Assembly: GCA_025459265.1 (NCBI GenBank)
Contig: JALOQX010000011.1
Span: 1-40,231, forward strand
Direction of reading: 5' to 3'
Origin: Pirellulaceae bacterium
GTDB lineage: Bacteria; Planctomycetota; Planctomycetia; Pirellulales; Pirellulaceae
DNA length: 40,231 nucleotides
The position numbers and the translations under genes were made by a program. Positions within the stretch are counted from its first letter, which is position 1. Each line of letters begins with the position of its first letter. Shown in pieces: positions 1-9,156 of this stretch. Under the pieces are notes generated by a model. The model saw nothing but the letters and a program-made list of their open reading frames with translations. It did no database searches and had not been told where the DNA came from.

Positions 1-113
1 CCGTTGCGCCTCGCCCTCCCGTTGCGCCTCGCCCTCCCGTTGCGCCTCGCCCTCCCGTTGCGCCTCGCCCTCCCGTTCATTCGATGTTCGATGTTCGATG
101 TTCAATGTTCGAA
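1..113 (-). repeat. Composite repeat, copy 1 (7-bp units plus four 18-bp units)
   Basis: Positions 1-72 are four perfect copies of an 18-bp unit (CCGTTGCGCCTCGCCCTC on the plus strand), and the array may continue outside the window. Positions 80-113 hold about five copies of a 7-bp unit (TCGATGT and variants). Read on the minus strand the order is CGAACAT units, a spacer AATGAAC, then GGGAGGGCGAGGC. The same order occurs at 15227-15297. The array lies in the reading frame of the beta-propeller gene and is translated as REGEAQ hexapeptides. It has no unique spacers, so it is not a CRISPR array. Confidence 0.85.
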
Positions 114-1416
114 GTTCGCCTTGCGCCGCGTCGTAACACCAGAGTGTGTCGTGGTAGCGCAGATACAGACGTCCGTGCAGCAATACGGGATGGGCCCACG
201 CGTCCGTTACACGCTCGGACACGAGCTGGAACTTGCCGGCGAGCTGCAGTTCGGCGGCACCGGGCGCCAGCAGTCCCACGGCGCCGGTTTCGTCCAGGCA
301 GTACAACCGCCTGTCGGCGTATATCGCTGCGCCGGTCGTCAGGCCCTTCTGCTGCGATGTGGTGACCCCGGTCTGCCAGTTCACGCCCATCCACCACTTG
401 TTCCGGCGATACCCGGCGGCGAACAGCGTACCGTCGACCAGCACACCGCTGCCGGTGACCGTGTCGAGGGGACATCGCCACAGCTCCTCAGGCATCCACT
501 GCTTGACGTCCTGCCGCAAACGGTACAGACGCCCCTCCTCGGCGTACGGCGTGACATAGAATACGGAGCCGGCTCCGAAGATGGGCGTGGCGGTATTCAC
601 ACCGAACTGATTCTTGAGCGGCACGGTCCACAGGAGTGTCCCGTCTTTGGCGTCCACGCCGAACCCGTGGGACGAGGAACAGTTGGCCAGTACGCGCCGT
701 CCGCCCAGCTCAAAAAGAACGGGCGAACTGTGGGACGCTCGGTCTTCCGGCCGGCCCGGCGTGCGCCAAAGGGTTTCGCCCGTGTGCTTGTCCAGGGCCG
801 CCATCAGCGCTGTAGCGCCGCCGGGCGTCACAATGACGCGGGACTCATCGACCAGCAGACACTCGCTCAACGCCCACGTGATGTTCTGGCCATCAAAGCG
901 TTCCAGCACGTTCACGTGCCACAACTCGCGCCCATCGCGCGCGTCAAAACATGCCAGGCGCCCGTGCGCATTGAGGTGGTAGACACGCCCTTCCGAATAG
1001 CAGCACGTGGCACGCGCGCCCGGGTAAGACCCCGTCCAGGACTCGCCGTTCGTGGTCTGCCACCGGAGGTTCCCAGCGAGGTCGAAGGCGAACACGACCA
1101 GCTGCTCATCGATATCCCCGGTGATGAACAGTTGTTCGCCCACGATGACGGGGGACGACCAGCCGGTGCCCAGCCCCTCGCGCTTCCACACCAGCGGCGG
1201 TCCCTCCGCAGGCCAGTTCTGCAGCAGGCCCGCCTCGTGGGACACGCCGTCTCGCCGTACACCGCGCCACTGAGGCCAGTCGGGTTCGCGGGAGGGGATC
1301 AAGCCGTCGGCCAGCACGACACCGGGCAAACACAGCGCAAGCACCAGCGCGGCGAGTGCCGCGCGCTGCGCGGGCCAGCGGGCTGGGACCGGCGACACGA
1401 GCGGGCGCGAGGTCAT
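1..1416 (-). CDS. Exported PQQ-type beta-propeller protein (3' end outside window)
   Basis: The reading frame is open from an ATG at 1416 down to the left edge, giving at least 472 residues. The N-terminus has a signal peptide: basic residues, then a core of alternating Ala/Leu/Val ending near VVLA. The mature part opens with DWPQWRG and contains repeated blade motifs such as [19 protein letters not shown] and DAKDGTLLW, typical of BamB/quinoprotein-dehydrogenase-like propellers. Such propellers are usually periplasmic. No catalytic residues are evident, so I do not call it a dehydrogenase. The start lies 8 bp after the stop of the HzsA-like gene, so the two are probably co-transcribed. After the last blade ([10 protein letters not shown]) the frame runs without a stop into a 7-bp tandem repeat and then an 18-bp tandem repeat encoding REGEAQ units. 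The C-terminus therefore seems to have been extended by repeat DNA. Confidence 0.85.
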   Translation of the reverse strand, partial: MTSRPLVSPVPARWPAQRAALAALVLALCLPGVVLADGLIPSREPDWPQWRGVRRDGVSHEAGLLQNWPAEGPPLVWKREGLGTGWSSPVIVGEQLFITGDIDEQLVVFAFDLAGNLRWQTTNGESWTGSYPGARATCCYSEGRVYHLNAHGRLACFDARDGRELWHVNVLERFDGQNITWALSECLLVDESRVIVTPGGATALMAALDKHTGETLWRTPGRPEDRASHSSPVLFELGGRRVLANCSSSHGFGVDAKDGTLLWTVPLKNQFGVNTATPIFGAGSVFYVTPYAEEGRLYRLRQDVKQWMPEELWRCPLDTVTGSGVLVDGTLFAAGYRRNKWWMGVNWQTGVTTSQQKGLTTGAAIYADRRLYCLDETGAVGLLAPGAAELQLAGKFQLVSERVTDAWAHPVLLHGRLYLRYHDTLWCYDAAQGELRTLNIEHRTSNEREGEAQREGEAQREGEAQREGEAQR

Positions 1417-1424
1417 GGGCGACT

Positions 1425-4316
1425 TCAGTGGCTTGGTACGGACCAGTCGCATCGCAGCGGTTCCTCGCACTCGACCATGTCCGCGCGCGGACTTGTCTGG
1501 ATCAGCGGTTGCAGCTGCGTGAAGGTCCGCAAGATCGCCTGATAATCCAGGTCATCCGGCGAGGCGAAGACCGGCGTGCCGCAACGCTCGGCGCCGCCGG
1601 CAGCGCGTGCCAGCGGCGCGTGGAGGAAGGCGTTGTGCTGGACGTTGGTAATTCGCACGTACGGAACCTGCGGTGCGGCGTGACAGGAAGTACACCGCCG
1701 CGCAAACACGTCCTGCAGGACCTGATCCAGATTGTCAGGCCGCATCTGGCGACAGCCGATCAGATCGTTGTTGTTGGATGCGGATGTGCCGTAGTAGGGG
1801 ACATTCAGGTCGATCCACATGAAGATCCGGCGCTGGCCCGTGGGGTGCACGGCGACGCGCGGTTGGCCGTCCGCATCCGGGTGGCCCGACAACACCAGAT
1901 CCGCCAGGCGGCTGGCGGGTGACCCCCAGTAGCCGGGACGGACCTGCAGGATGTTGGCCTCCTGGCCGTTGAACGTCGGAATCCACTTCGTGTACGGATT
2001 CGCGCCCGGTTCGCCTTGCCGCGCCAGCGTCTCGTACGACACGTTGAAAAAATCAGTCAGGTCGCCGCTCAGGTCAACCCCGCCCTCCGGTGTGACAGCA
2101 TTGTGGCACTCGACGCAGTACTGATCGAGCACCGGCTGAACGAAGTGCGGATAGCTGAAGCCGCGGACGCCCCATTCGGGTTCGGTCAGCGGCTGAGCGG
2201 GCCGCAGGGCGGCCAGCGGCGCCGCCGCGGTGTTGGGCGTGACGTAGTTGCGATCGGCGTGGCAGCCCACGCAACTCTGCTGTTCACCCGGCATCAGGTG
2301 GGTGAACGACCGCATCCGCTGCACGGCTCGGCCCTGCTCGTCCAAGGCCATGAAGTAGATGGGCAAGCCGGCCGGAACGCGGAAGTGCGCCGAACCGTCC
2401 TCCTCTACCCGGGCGAAGCCCCACACCTTCTTCGGCGCGTAGGTCGCTCCGCACGAGACCACGGGGAACTGGAATCCGAACGCTCGACGGCTCACATCCG
2501 CGAACTTGCTCTTCTCGATCTCCTGCACGACCGCGATCTCGACGATCTTGTCCGCCGGTCCCCGCGATTCCAGGCCGCGGTACACGTTTTCGACCAGGAC
2601 GGACGCCCACTCCCCCGCGACGACGGGCGTGGGCGACGAGCGCAGGGCGGGTCTCGACCGACCCATCACGGGTCGCGCCGTGTAATAACCCAGGCGATCT
2701 TCGCGAGGCAGCAACGTGGCCTGGTGGGTGCCGTTGTAATCGCGCACCAGGATCGTGCCGGCGCAGGACACGAGGAAGTACTGGCTGTCGAGCGGAAACG
2801 GGCTCTCGTACGGGCCGCGAATGTGATTGCCGTCGCCGCGGTCGACCAGGCCGACATCCACCTCGGGTGTCAGATTGCGGATGGCATCCTGCGCGTTGGC
2901 CCCGAGTGCGGGATCGACCACGCCGATCGCGCCGCGACACGGCCCGTTGTGCGACGTCAACACGCACAACACGCGGCCCGTCCCGGGGATTTCCTGCGCT
3001 TCCATGAATGTGGCGGGACTCAACACCCGGTTGCCGAAATAGCCCGACAGACCCGTGCCATCCGGGTTGATGGTCCAGAGTCCCTGAATTGGAATCGCCG
3101 GCCGATCGACGTATTCCCACCGGCTGTAGATGATGCGGCCGTCCTCCATCACGGCGGGCGTGAAGTCGTTCAGGTAGTTTGCTGACAGCCGCTGCACGCT
3201 GCTCCCATCTCGCGCGCAGCGATACAGAATCGGCGTCGTGGATGTCCAGCAGTAGGCGAAGGCGGGCTTGCGATCGGACAGGAAGGCGATCGAGTCGTCC
3301 GGCAGCCAGCAGCCGTTGAGATTGTTCGAGTCATGGTCGGTGACCTGGGTCAGCGCCGTGCCGTCCACCTGGACCGTGTACAGCTGCAGCTTATCCGGCA
3401 TGCTGCGCTTCCAGCTGAAGAGCACGGTGCGTCCGTCGTAGGACAGATTCGCATCGAGGATCAGGCCTTGCGAGGCATCGATCAACCGGTGCAGTCGCGG
3501 ACCGTCGGGTGTGAGGTCGACCCGGTAGAGACCGCCGCCGGGCTGTTGGCCTTCCACGTGGTAGGTGTACACATGGGAAGGATCGATGGAGGGACGCTGC
3601 ACGACGATCAGCTGCGTGAATCCCAGGCCGCCGGAGGCCAGGCGGCTGGCCAGATCCGCCGACTCGGGCAGCGTCGATTCGACGATCGGTGGTGGCTCGG
3701 CGCGGCGCACGGGCGGCGTGAACGCGGCATACGCGGCATCGGGCAGAGCCGCGGCAAACACCTGAATTTCGGACGCGCCCGGATTGGATCCGCCGTAGGA
3801 ACTGAGGAACTTCAACGTCAGCTGCGATGTCTCGATGACCGACGTCAGCGCGATCCGCTGCGGTCCGTGACCGGGCTGCAGCGTGCCCTCCGCCGCGGGC
3901 TGTTCGCTGCCCTCGATGAGCACCTGATAGTCCTTCCAGTTCTCTTCCCACTGAAAGGCCGTCCGGCCGAAGTACACGAGCTCGGCCACCTGCACGGGCG
4001 CCGGCCACGTGAATGTCAGGGTCACGCCCTGAGGATGGTGGTTTCCCTGGGCGCACCAGGCGCGTCCGAGATCCGCGCCGCTCATCGCGGCGGGGATCAC
4101 CCCGTCCGCCACGAAACGGCCGTCATAGTCCTCGCTGTACCGCGAGCTCGCCTGGATCGCAGCCTGGCCAGCGAGATTCTCAGGTGCGGGCGGTTCCTGC
4201 CCGGCCTGGCTGAGACCCTGTACGGACATCGCCGCCAGCAGCAGGAGCCCCGCGCACCGGGCCTGCCGCAGCCAGTTGCGGTCGCGATGGACCGGGATTC
4301 TGCACCGCAAGTTCAT
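1425..4316 (-). CDS. Exported HzsA-like protein with three CxxCH heme motifs
   Basis: I chose the ATG at 4316 because AAGGA lies 9 bases upstream and a signal peptide follows (Arg-rich, then AGLLLLAAMSVQGLSQA). The protein is 963 residues. Residues about 40-190 look like a discoidin/F5-8-type sugar-binding domain (ASSRYSEDYDGRFVADG). Residues about 230-620 carry WD40-like/PD40 propeller repeats and the block found in proteins related to the hydrazine synthase alpha subunit (DGRIIYSRWEY, GLWTINPDGTG, GDGNHIRGPYESPFP). Three c-type heme motifs follow: CVGCH near 681, CVECH near 733 and CTSCH near 873. HzsA relatives are common in planctomycetes that do not do anammox, so hydrazine synthesis should not be inferred. 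A periplasmic electron-transfer or oxidoreductase role is likely. It sits between two beta-propeller genes on the same strand. Confidence 0.85.
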   Translation of the reverse strand: MNLRCRIPVHRDRNWLRQARCAGLLLLAAMSVQGLSQAGQEPPAPENLAGQAAIQASSRYSEDYDGRFVADGVIPAAMSGADLGRAWCAQGNHHPQGVTLTFTWPAPVQVAELVYFGRTAFQWEENWKDYQVLIEGSEQPAAEGTLQPGHGPQRIALTSVIETSQLTLKFLSSYGGSNPGASEIQVFAAALPDAAYAAFTPPVRRAEPPPIVESTLPESADLASRLASGGLGFTQLIVVQRPSIDPSHVYTYHVEGQQPGGGLYRVDLTPDGPRLHRLIDASQGLILDANLSYDGRTVLFSWKRSMPDKLQLYTVQVDGTALTQVTDHDSNNLNGCWLPDDSIAFLSDRKPAFAYCWTSTTPILYRCARDGSSVQRLSANYLNDFTPAVMEDGRIIYSRWEYVDRPAIPIQGLWTINPDGTGLSGYFGNRVLSPATFMEAQEIPGTGRVLCVLTSHNGPCRGAIGVVDPALGANAQDAIRNLTPEVDVGLVDRGDGNHIRGPYESPFPLDSQYFLVSCAGTILVRDYNGTHQATLLPREDRLGYYTARPVMGRSRPALRSSPTPVVAGEWASVLVENVYRGLESRGPADKIVEIAVVQEIEKSKFADVSRRAFGFQFPVVSCGATYAPKKVWGFARVEEDGSAHFRVPAGLPIYFMALDEQGRAVQRMRSFTHLMPGEQQSCVGCHADRNYVTPNTAAAPLAALRPAQPLTEPEWGVRGFSYPHFVQPVLDQYCVECHNAVTPEGGVDLSGDLTDFFNVSYETLARQGEPGANPYTKWIPTFNGQEANILQVRPGYWGSPASRLADLVLSGHPDADGQPRVAVHPTGQRRIFMWIDLNVPYYGTSASNNNDLIGCRQMRPDNLDQVLQDVFARRCTSCHAAPQVPYVRITNVQHNAFLHAPLARAAGGAERCGTPVFASPDDLDYQAILRTFTQLQPLIQTSPRADMVECEEPLRCDWSVPSH

Positions 4317-4444
4317 GCCATCGGGTCCTTGTTCCAAGGATGCTCGGGATGCGGCAACCACGCGACTGCCCGCCGGCGGCGCGGGACGTTCCCTCCCGTC
4401 CCACGCGCTCCCGGCCCGAACCACATTGCATTGTCCGTTCCCGG

Positions 4445-5812
4445 CTACTCTTCTGCAATACAGTACAGGTGCTGCCTGCCCCGCAGAAAGAGCTCGGCGC
4501 CTACCAGGACCGGCGAAGCGTCAATGCCCTCGTCCAACTTGTTGGTGGCCAGGACGTCCACCGTCGGGCCGAACTTGAGGACCACCGTCGTGCCCTGCCG
4601 CCCTGTCAGGTACAGTTTGCCGGCTGCGTAAGCGATCGACGCGTAGATGTTCGGGATCCCGTCCAGACGCTGGTCGGCAAACACTTCCTCCCCTGTCGCG
4701 GCCCGGACGCAGGTCAGAATGCCGTTGTTGGACCGGGTGAAGTACAGCAGACCGTCGTGCACCAGCGGCGAGGGCACGTAAGGTGTCCCGCGATCGCGCT
4801 GCCAGACGACCGCATTGGTGTCCGTAATGTCGCCGCGCGCCGCGAGCGGGATCGCCTTGAGCGCAAAGCCGCGATGGCCCGTCATGCAGTAGACGATACC
4901 GCCATCAGTGACAGGAGATGCGATCGGATTGGACGCCTGGCCGCCGCATTCCCAGAGTATCGCCCCGGTCGCCAGGTCATAGCTGCGCGTGCGATTCGTC
5001 GCGTTGACGACGACCTGCGTCACACCCTCATGTTCCACGATCAGTGGCGTATTCCAGGTTGTGAGTTCGTCCCGTGCGACGCGCCACCTGTCCTCTCCGG
5101 TGGCGGCGTCCAGGCAGACGATGAACGAATCCCCTTCATGATCCCAGTTCACAATCAACGCATCGCCGTGAACGACCGGCGAGGTTCCTTCGCCGAACGA
5201 ATTGCGTGTGCGCATCTGGCCGAGATCGCGTCGCCACAGGACGTTGCCGTCCAGATCCAGGCAGTAGATGCCGCGCGAGCCAAACGAGACGTACAGGAAC
5301 TTCCCATCCGTCGTCGGCGAACTCGACGCGAACCCGTGATCGGGATGGTGCCCCTCGTGTGGGAGGGTCTCCGTGACAACCTGCTGCCATACCACGCGCC
5401 CCGACTGGCGATCGAGGCAGAGCACCAGAAACTGATAGACGGTCGTCGGCTGACGCACGCCGAACATCCCGCCACCGCGACGCGGAGGCGCATCGCCTTC
5501 CCGCGCTGCCGGCTCGGACGCGGAGGCGGCAGCAGCGTCCGCCGGCCGTTGCGTGTCGACGGCAGTGGTCAGGTAGATCCGATCTTCCCAGACGATTGGC
5601 GTTGAGTTGCCGGAGCCTGGGATGGCCACCTTCCACTTGATGTGGGTGGTTTCATCCCAGGTTACGGGCGGGTCGGCGTGCGGGGCGACACCGATGGCCA
5701 GCGGGCCGCGCCAGTGGTGCCAGTTGAAGGAGCGGCGGCTCTCGAAATCCTCGACGTCCCCGGCGACGCCCAGGGCCGCCCAGCCACACGCGACAAGTTG
5801 GAGCAAGTTCAT
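4445..5812 (-). CDS. Exported PQQ-type beta-propeller protein
   Basis: The ATG at 5812 is preceded by GGAGG seven bases upstream and begins a signal peptide (MNLLQLVACGWAALGVAG), so longer in-frame starts up to 6097 are rejected. The product is 455 residues. After a conserved opening (FNWHHWRGPLAIG) it shows propeller blades throughout: CLDRQSGRVVWQQ, CLDLDGNVLWRRD, CLDAATGEDRWRV and DLATGAILWECGG. A low-complexity Ala/Glu/Arg insert at about 95-125 includes PPRRGGG. This is the outer-membrane-protein-assembly/BamB-like or quinoprotein-like fold. The specific function is unknown. It is first in the minus-strand set leading to the HzsA-like gene, 128 bp away, and diverges from the hydrolase gene at 6006. 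Confidence 0.88.
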   Translation of the reverse strand: MNLLQLVACGWAALGVAGDVEDFESRRSFNWHHWRGPLAIGVAPHADPPVTWDETTHIKWKVAIPGSGNSTPIVWEDRIYLTTAVDTQRPADAAAASASEPAAREGDAPPRRGGGMFGVRQPTTVYQFLVLCLDRQSGRVVWQQVVTETLPHEGHHPDHGFASSSPTTDGKFLYVSFGSRGIYCLDLDGNVLWRRDLGQMRTRNSFGEGTSPVVHGDALIVNWDHEGDSFIVCLDAATGEDRWRVARDELTTWNTPLIVEHEGVTQVVVNATNRTRSYDLATGAILWECGGQASNPIASPVTDGGIVYCMTGHRGFALKAIPLAARGDITDTNAVVWQRDRGTPYVPSPLVHDGLLYFTRSNNGILTCVRAATGEEVFADQRLDGIPNIYASIAYAAGKLYLTGRQGTTVVLKFGPTVDVLATNKLDEGIDASPVLVGAELFLRGRQHLYCIAEE

Positions 5813-6005
5813 ATTTACCTCCAGCAGGGGTTGTGCACCATCATCGGACTTATTGTGGACGGTCACGCATTGCGGGCAAGGGGAGACTTCACCGACAATA
5901 CGGGCCAGTACTCGGTGGGGAGCCGTGCGACGCCGAGCAATCGCGCGTGAGGCCACCCAACTCGGGGGCGGGCAACGTGGTGTCCAATTGGCTGGAGGTT
6001 TCAGG

Positions 6006-6875
6006 ATGGTTCGAATGCGACATTGTCCTATTGGCGGGGTAGTGCTGTGCCTGTTGTCGGTGGGCCTGTGTCGGGCCGCCGAGGACGTGAAGATCACACC
6101 CGATGTCGTCTACGGCCACAAGTTCGGCATGGCGCTGACCTTCGACGTCTTCACACCGGGCACCGCACCTAACGGTGCCGGCGTCTTGTTCATGGTCAGT
6201 GGCGGGTGGTATTCGCAGTGGATGCCGCCCGAACAACTGGCGCCGCGGTTCAAGCCGTTGCTGGACGCCGGCTTCACCGTGTTTGCCGTACGGCACGGCA
6301 GCAGTCCGAAGTTCGGCATTCCTGAGGCGGTCGAGGATGTGCGGCGCAGCGTACGGTACATTCGCGCCAATGCCCAGCGGTTCGGCATCGATCCCGAGCG
6401 GATCGGAGTGTTTGGCATGAGTGCGGGCGGTCATCTCTCCCTGACGCTGGGAACGACGGCGGATGCGGGGGATGCGCAGGCGGAAGACGAGATCTTGCGC
6501 CGCAGCAGCCGGGTGCAAGCGGTGGTGGCGTTCGTCGCGCCGACCGATCTGCGGATCATGGTGTGGGATGCCGAAGGCCACCTGCCGGCCTACGAGAAAT
6601 TCCCTGCGCTCGACCTGAAAGTGGAGGAGGCCACCAAGTATTCGCCGCTCGTGCACGTGAGTGCGGATGACGCGCCGGCGTTGCTGCTGGTGGGTAGGAA
6701 GGACGAGCTGGTGCCGATGAAGCACAGCGAGGAGATACACGCGGCCTTCAAGGCGCAGGGTGTGCCCAGTGAACTGATTGTCTTTGACCAGTCGGATCAC
6801 GGTCTTCGCGAGCAAGACATGCGGCAGGCCATGACGGCGCTGGTGGCCTGGTTTCAGAAGTACCTGGTGAAGTGA
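6006..6875 (+). CDS. Exported alpha/beta-hydrolase (BD-FAE/acetyl-esterase-like)
   Basis: The start at 6006 is set by GGAGG about 7 bases upstream and by a signal peptide (RMRHCPIGGVVLCLLSVGLCRA). The product is 289 residues, close to family length. It has the alpha/beta-hydrolase fold: an oxyanion-region motif (FMVSGGWYS, a variant of HGGGW), the nucleophile elbow GMSAGGH with Ser at about 139, an acid in LLVGRKDELVP (Asp about 233) and His in QSDHGL (about 265). Relatives include feruloyl and acetyl-xylan esterases and peptidase-S9-like proteins. Export and the neighbouring CBM9-like gene fit removal of esters from plant or algal polysaccharide. The substrate is not visible from sequence. 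Confidence 0.85.
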   Translation: MVRMRHCPIGGVVLCLLSVGLCRAAEDVKITPDVVYGHKFGMALTFDVFTPGTAPNGAGVLFMVSGGWYSQWMPPEQLAPRFKPLLDAGFTVFAVRHGSSPKFGIPEAVEDVRRSVRYIRANAQRFGIDPERIGVFGMSAGGHLSLTLGTTADAGDAQAEDEILRRSSRVQAVVAFVAPTDLRIMVWDAEGHLPAYEKFPALDLKVEEATKYSPLVHVSADDAPALLLVGRKDELVPMKHSEEIHAAFKAQGVPSELIVFDQSDHGLREQDMRQAMTALVAWFQKYLVK

Positions 6876-6919
6876 CGCCGCACCCAACGGCGGCCCGAGC
6901 GGCTGCTGGCGAGGAGATT

Positions 6920-8056
6920 ATGACCATGCAACTTGCGGGTTACGAGAAGCCGCTGCGGCAGCTGGCCATTGCCCTGCTGGCGATCGTTGGGGGGACCGGC
7001 ATGGTACCCGCGGCGCTTGGTCAGGATCGCACAGACAAGGAACTCCTGCGCGGCGACCGCGTCTCCCGTGCCACCTCCGGCGATACCGGAATCCGCCTGC
7101 GCGCGGAGAATCTGACGTTGCTCCCGCAGTCCCAGCCTGTGGCCGTCGTGCGCGTCTGGAACGCGGGTGCGCAGCCCTACGCCGGCAGCATCGCGCTGCG
7201 GGCGCCGGAATCCTGGAAACTCACGCCGCTGGAGCACGCGGTACAGCTCGCGCCCGGAGAAGAGACGCGACTGTCGTTCTCTGTGGAGAACGCCGTTGAA
7301 GCGCCCGAGAATCTCTATCCCATCGTGGTCCGTGCGGCGGCCGATGGGGATGAAGTCACCGTCCACCGGGACATCCAGGTAGCCACCGCGCCGTACTTGC
7401 GGCCGACGATCGATGGCGAGACGGACGATTGGAGCGACGCCGTGCCGGTCATGTTCCGCACGGGTCAACAGCAGACGGTCATCCGCACCGCCTGGCACCG
7501 GCGTGCTTTCTTCGTCCTGGTGGTTGTTGAGGAGGACGCGCTCCAGCCGCCCAGTACCGACGGGCCGCAGGATGCGGTGCAGCTGGCGCTGGCGACGCGG
7601 GATGCGGCCGCCGCGCAAAGCGCCGCCGCCGCGGATCGATTTGAGTTCCTGCTTGTCCCGGGTTCAGACGGCAGCGCACGGGGCACCTGTTATTGCCTGA
7701 TGACGCCCGGCACGCCGTCGAGCGTAGCGGCCGAGCCACGCCCGGTCGCCGAGCTGCCGGTGCGGAGCGCCGAGTTGATTGTCCGGCGCGGGAACGGTAA
7801 GACGTACTATGAATGCAGCCTGCCGTGGGGCGACATGCAGTCGTACCTGAAGCCGGCCGAGGGGCGTGAGTTCAACCTGTCGGTGTTGATTCACGATCCG
7901 GACGGCACCGGGCTGCGCGACTGGGGCGAAGCGGCGGGCTTGTGGGAATCGCAGCGGAACGCGCTGGCCTGGAGCACGTGGCGCGGCGCCCGGTGGCGCG
8001 ACACGCCGCCGATGGACAGCCGCACACCGTGGGGCCTGTGCAGTTCGCGATACTGA
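6920..8056 (+). CDS. Exported protein with CBM9-like (DOMON-type) domain
   Basis: Two close ATGs at 6920 and 6926 follow GAGGAG at 6911-6916. The second has the better spacing, and both give a signal peptide ending near MVPAALGQ. The first half (about residues 60-155) resembles an immunoglobulin-like NEW3 domain: VVRVWNAGAQPYAGSI and LAPGEETRLSFSVEN. From about residue 160 it has the carbohydrate-binding family 9 / DOMON-like pattern (PTIDGETDDWSDAVP, then WHRRAFFVLVVVEEDAL). No catalytic site is seen. It lies 44 bp after the hydrolase and 29 bp before the FIST gene, so the three probably form one operon. A sugar-binding or cell-surface role is inferred. Confidence 0.75.
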   Translation: MTMQLAGYEKPLRQLAIALLAIVGGTGMVPAALGQDRTDKELLRGDRVSRATSGDTGIRLRAENLTLLPQSQPVAVVRVWNAGAQPYAGSIALRAPESWKLTPLEHAVQLAPGEETRLSFSVENAVEAPENLYPIVVRAAADGDEVTVHRDIQVATAPYLRPTIDGETDDWSDAVPVMFRTGQQQTVIRTAWHRRAFFVLVVVEEDALQPPSTDGPQDAVQLALATRDAAAAQSAAAADRFEFLLVPGSDGSARGTCYCLMTPGTPSSVAAEPRPVAELPVRSAELIVRRGNGKTYYECSLPWGDMQSYLKPAEGREFNLSVLIHDPDGTGLRDWGEAAGLWESQRNALAWSTWRGARWRDTPPMDSRTPWGLCSSRY

Positions 8057-8085
8057 GATTTGTCCCTTCCACCCAAGGTGAGAAC

Positions 8086-9144
8086 ATGTGCAGATTCATC
8101 ACGCGCCGCGTCCGTCTGGCGACGGCTCTCGTCGGGTTGATGTCTTCCGCCGCGCTCGCGCAAGAACCGTGGACCGCGCCGCTGCAAGACGCCCAGGGGG
8201 CGATCGTGATGCGCGTCGTCATGGTGCAGGACGAGGACGCGAATCCGCAGGCGGTGGGCCAGTCGGTCGCGAAGTCGCTGCAGACGGCGATGGCCGGCAC
8301 AGCGTTGAAGGCGGTTGTCGTCTCCGAGTGTTTTGAAGACGAGGAGAACAAGGCGCAGCTGCTGCGCGGCATCTGCAGCGTGCTGGGTGATGACCTTGTC
8401 TTCGGCGGGGCGACGTACGGCTCGTTCACGCAGACCGGATCCGCGGGCTTCGATTCAGTGGCCTTGCTGGGGATCGGTGGAGCTGGCGTGGGAGTGTCTG
8501 CCGCGATCGTCACCGAGATGGGCACGTCGAAGCTGGCGTTGGATCAGCACGAGGCCGAGATCCGAGACCGGTTGCATGCCTCCGGACAGCAGCTGATCGA
8601 GCGCCTTGCACGCAGCGACCGGGATCGCCTGCTCCTGCTGATTCCCGACGCCCACTCGCCGAAGAACCGATTCCTGGTGGAGGGCGTTCAGCGGGTCACG
8701 GGCGAGCAGTTCCCCATCACCGGCGGTTCGGTCAACAAGAACGCCGGGCAATCCTACGTCTACTACCGCGGCCAGCTGTATCGGGACAGCGCGGTCGCCC
8801 TCATGCTGTCGGGCGACTTCGATGTGGCGCTGTCCGGCCGGCTCGCGAAGGACCAGGAGTCGGTCCTGCGCACGGCCGCCGAGGGCGCGGCCGAAGCGCT
8901 GTCGCGCACGGCGAAAAAACCGCTGGCCGTGCTCGCCTACAACTGTGCGGGACGCCGCGGCAAGCTGGACGACGTCACGGAGGAACTGCGGGCGATCCAG
9001 CGCGTAATCGGCACGGCGGTGCCGCTCTTCGGCTGCTACAACGCCGGTGAGATCGGACCGGTGGACGCATCCGAACGAACCTCCGATGCGCTGTGCGGCG
9101 GCAGCGGCTGGCACGTGATGTTCAGCGTGCTTGGCCGGGACTGA
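8086..9144 (+). CDS. Exported stand-alone FIST domain protein
   Basis: The ATG at 8086 follows AAGGTG at a good distance and starts a signal peptide (RRVRLATALVGLMSSAALA); an upstream in-frame start at 7942 overlaps the previous gene and is not used. The 352-residue product matches the FIST N-terminal (about 40-200) and FIST_C (about 210-350) pattern: VFGGATYGSF, GFDSVALLGIGG, FPITGGSVNKNAG, GCYNAGEIGP and a terminal CGGSGWHVMFSV. FIST domains usually sense small ligands, perhaps amino acids, at the front of chemoreceptors, kinases or cyclases. Here no output domain is attached and the protein is exported. It ends 13 bp before a palindromic repeat. Confidence 0.82.
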   Translation: MCRFITRRVRLATALVGLMSSAALAQEPWTAPLQDAQGAIVMRVVMVQDEDANPQAVGQSVAKSLQTAMAGTALKAVVVSECFEDEENKAQLLRGICSVLGDDLVFGGATYGSFTQTGSAGFDSVALLGIGGAGVGVSAAIVTEMGTSKLALDQHEAEIRDRLHASGQQLIERLARSDRDRLLLLIPDAHSPKNRFLVEGVQRVTGEQFPITGGSVNKNAGQSYVYYRGQLYRDSAVALMLSGDFDVALSGRLAKDQESVLRTAAEGAAEALSRTAKKPLAVLAYNCAGRRGKLDDVTEELRAIQRVIGTAVPLFGCYNAGEIGPVDASERTSDALCGGSGWHVMFSVLGRD

Positions 9145-9156
9145 GCCGCCCACTAA

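Noticed and set aside
1-72. CRISPR-like direct repeats
   Set aside because: The 18-bp units are head to tail with no spacers.
4-1542. Plus-strand ORF of 512 codons
   Set aside because: Antiparallel to the propeller gene; its beginning is only the translated 18-bp repeat, and it has no family motifs.
1425-4316. Hydrazine synthase alpha subunit (anammox)
   Set aside because: The match is to the wider HzsA-related family; no beta or gamma subunits are present, and the domain layout with discoidin and three hemes is common in non-anammox planctomycetes.
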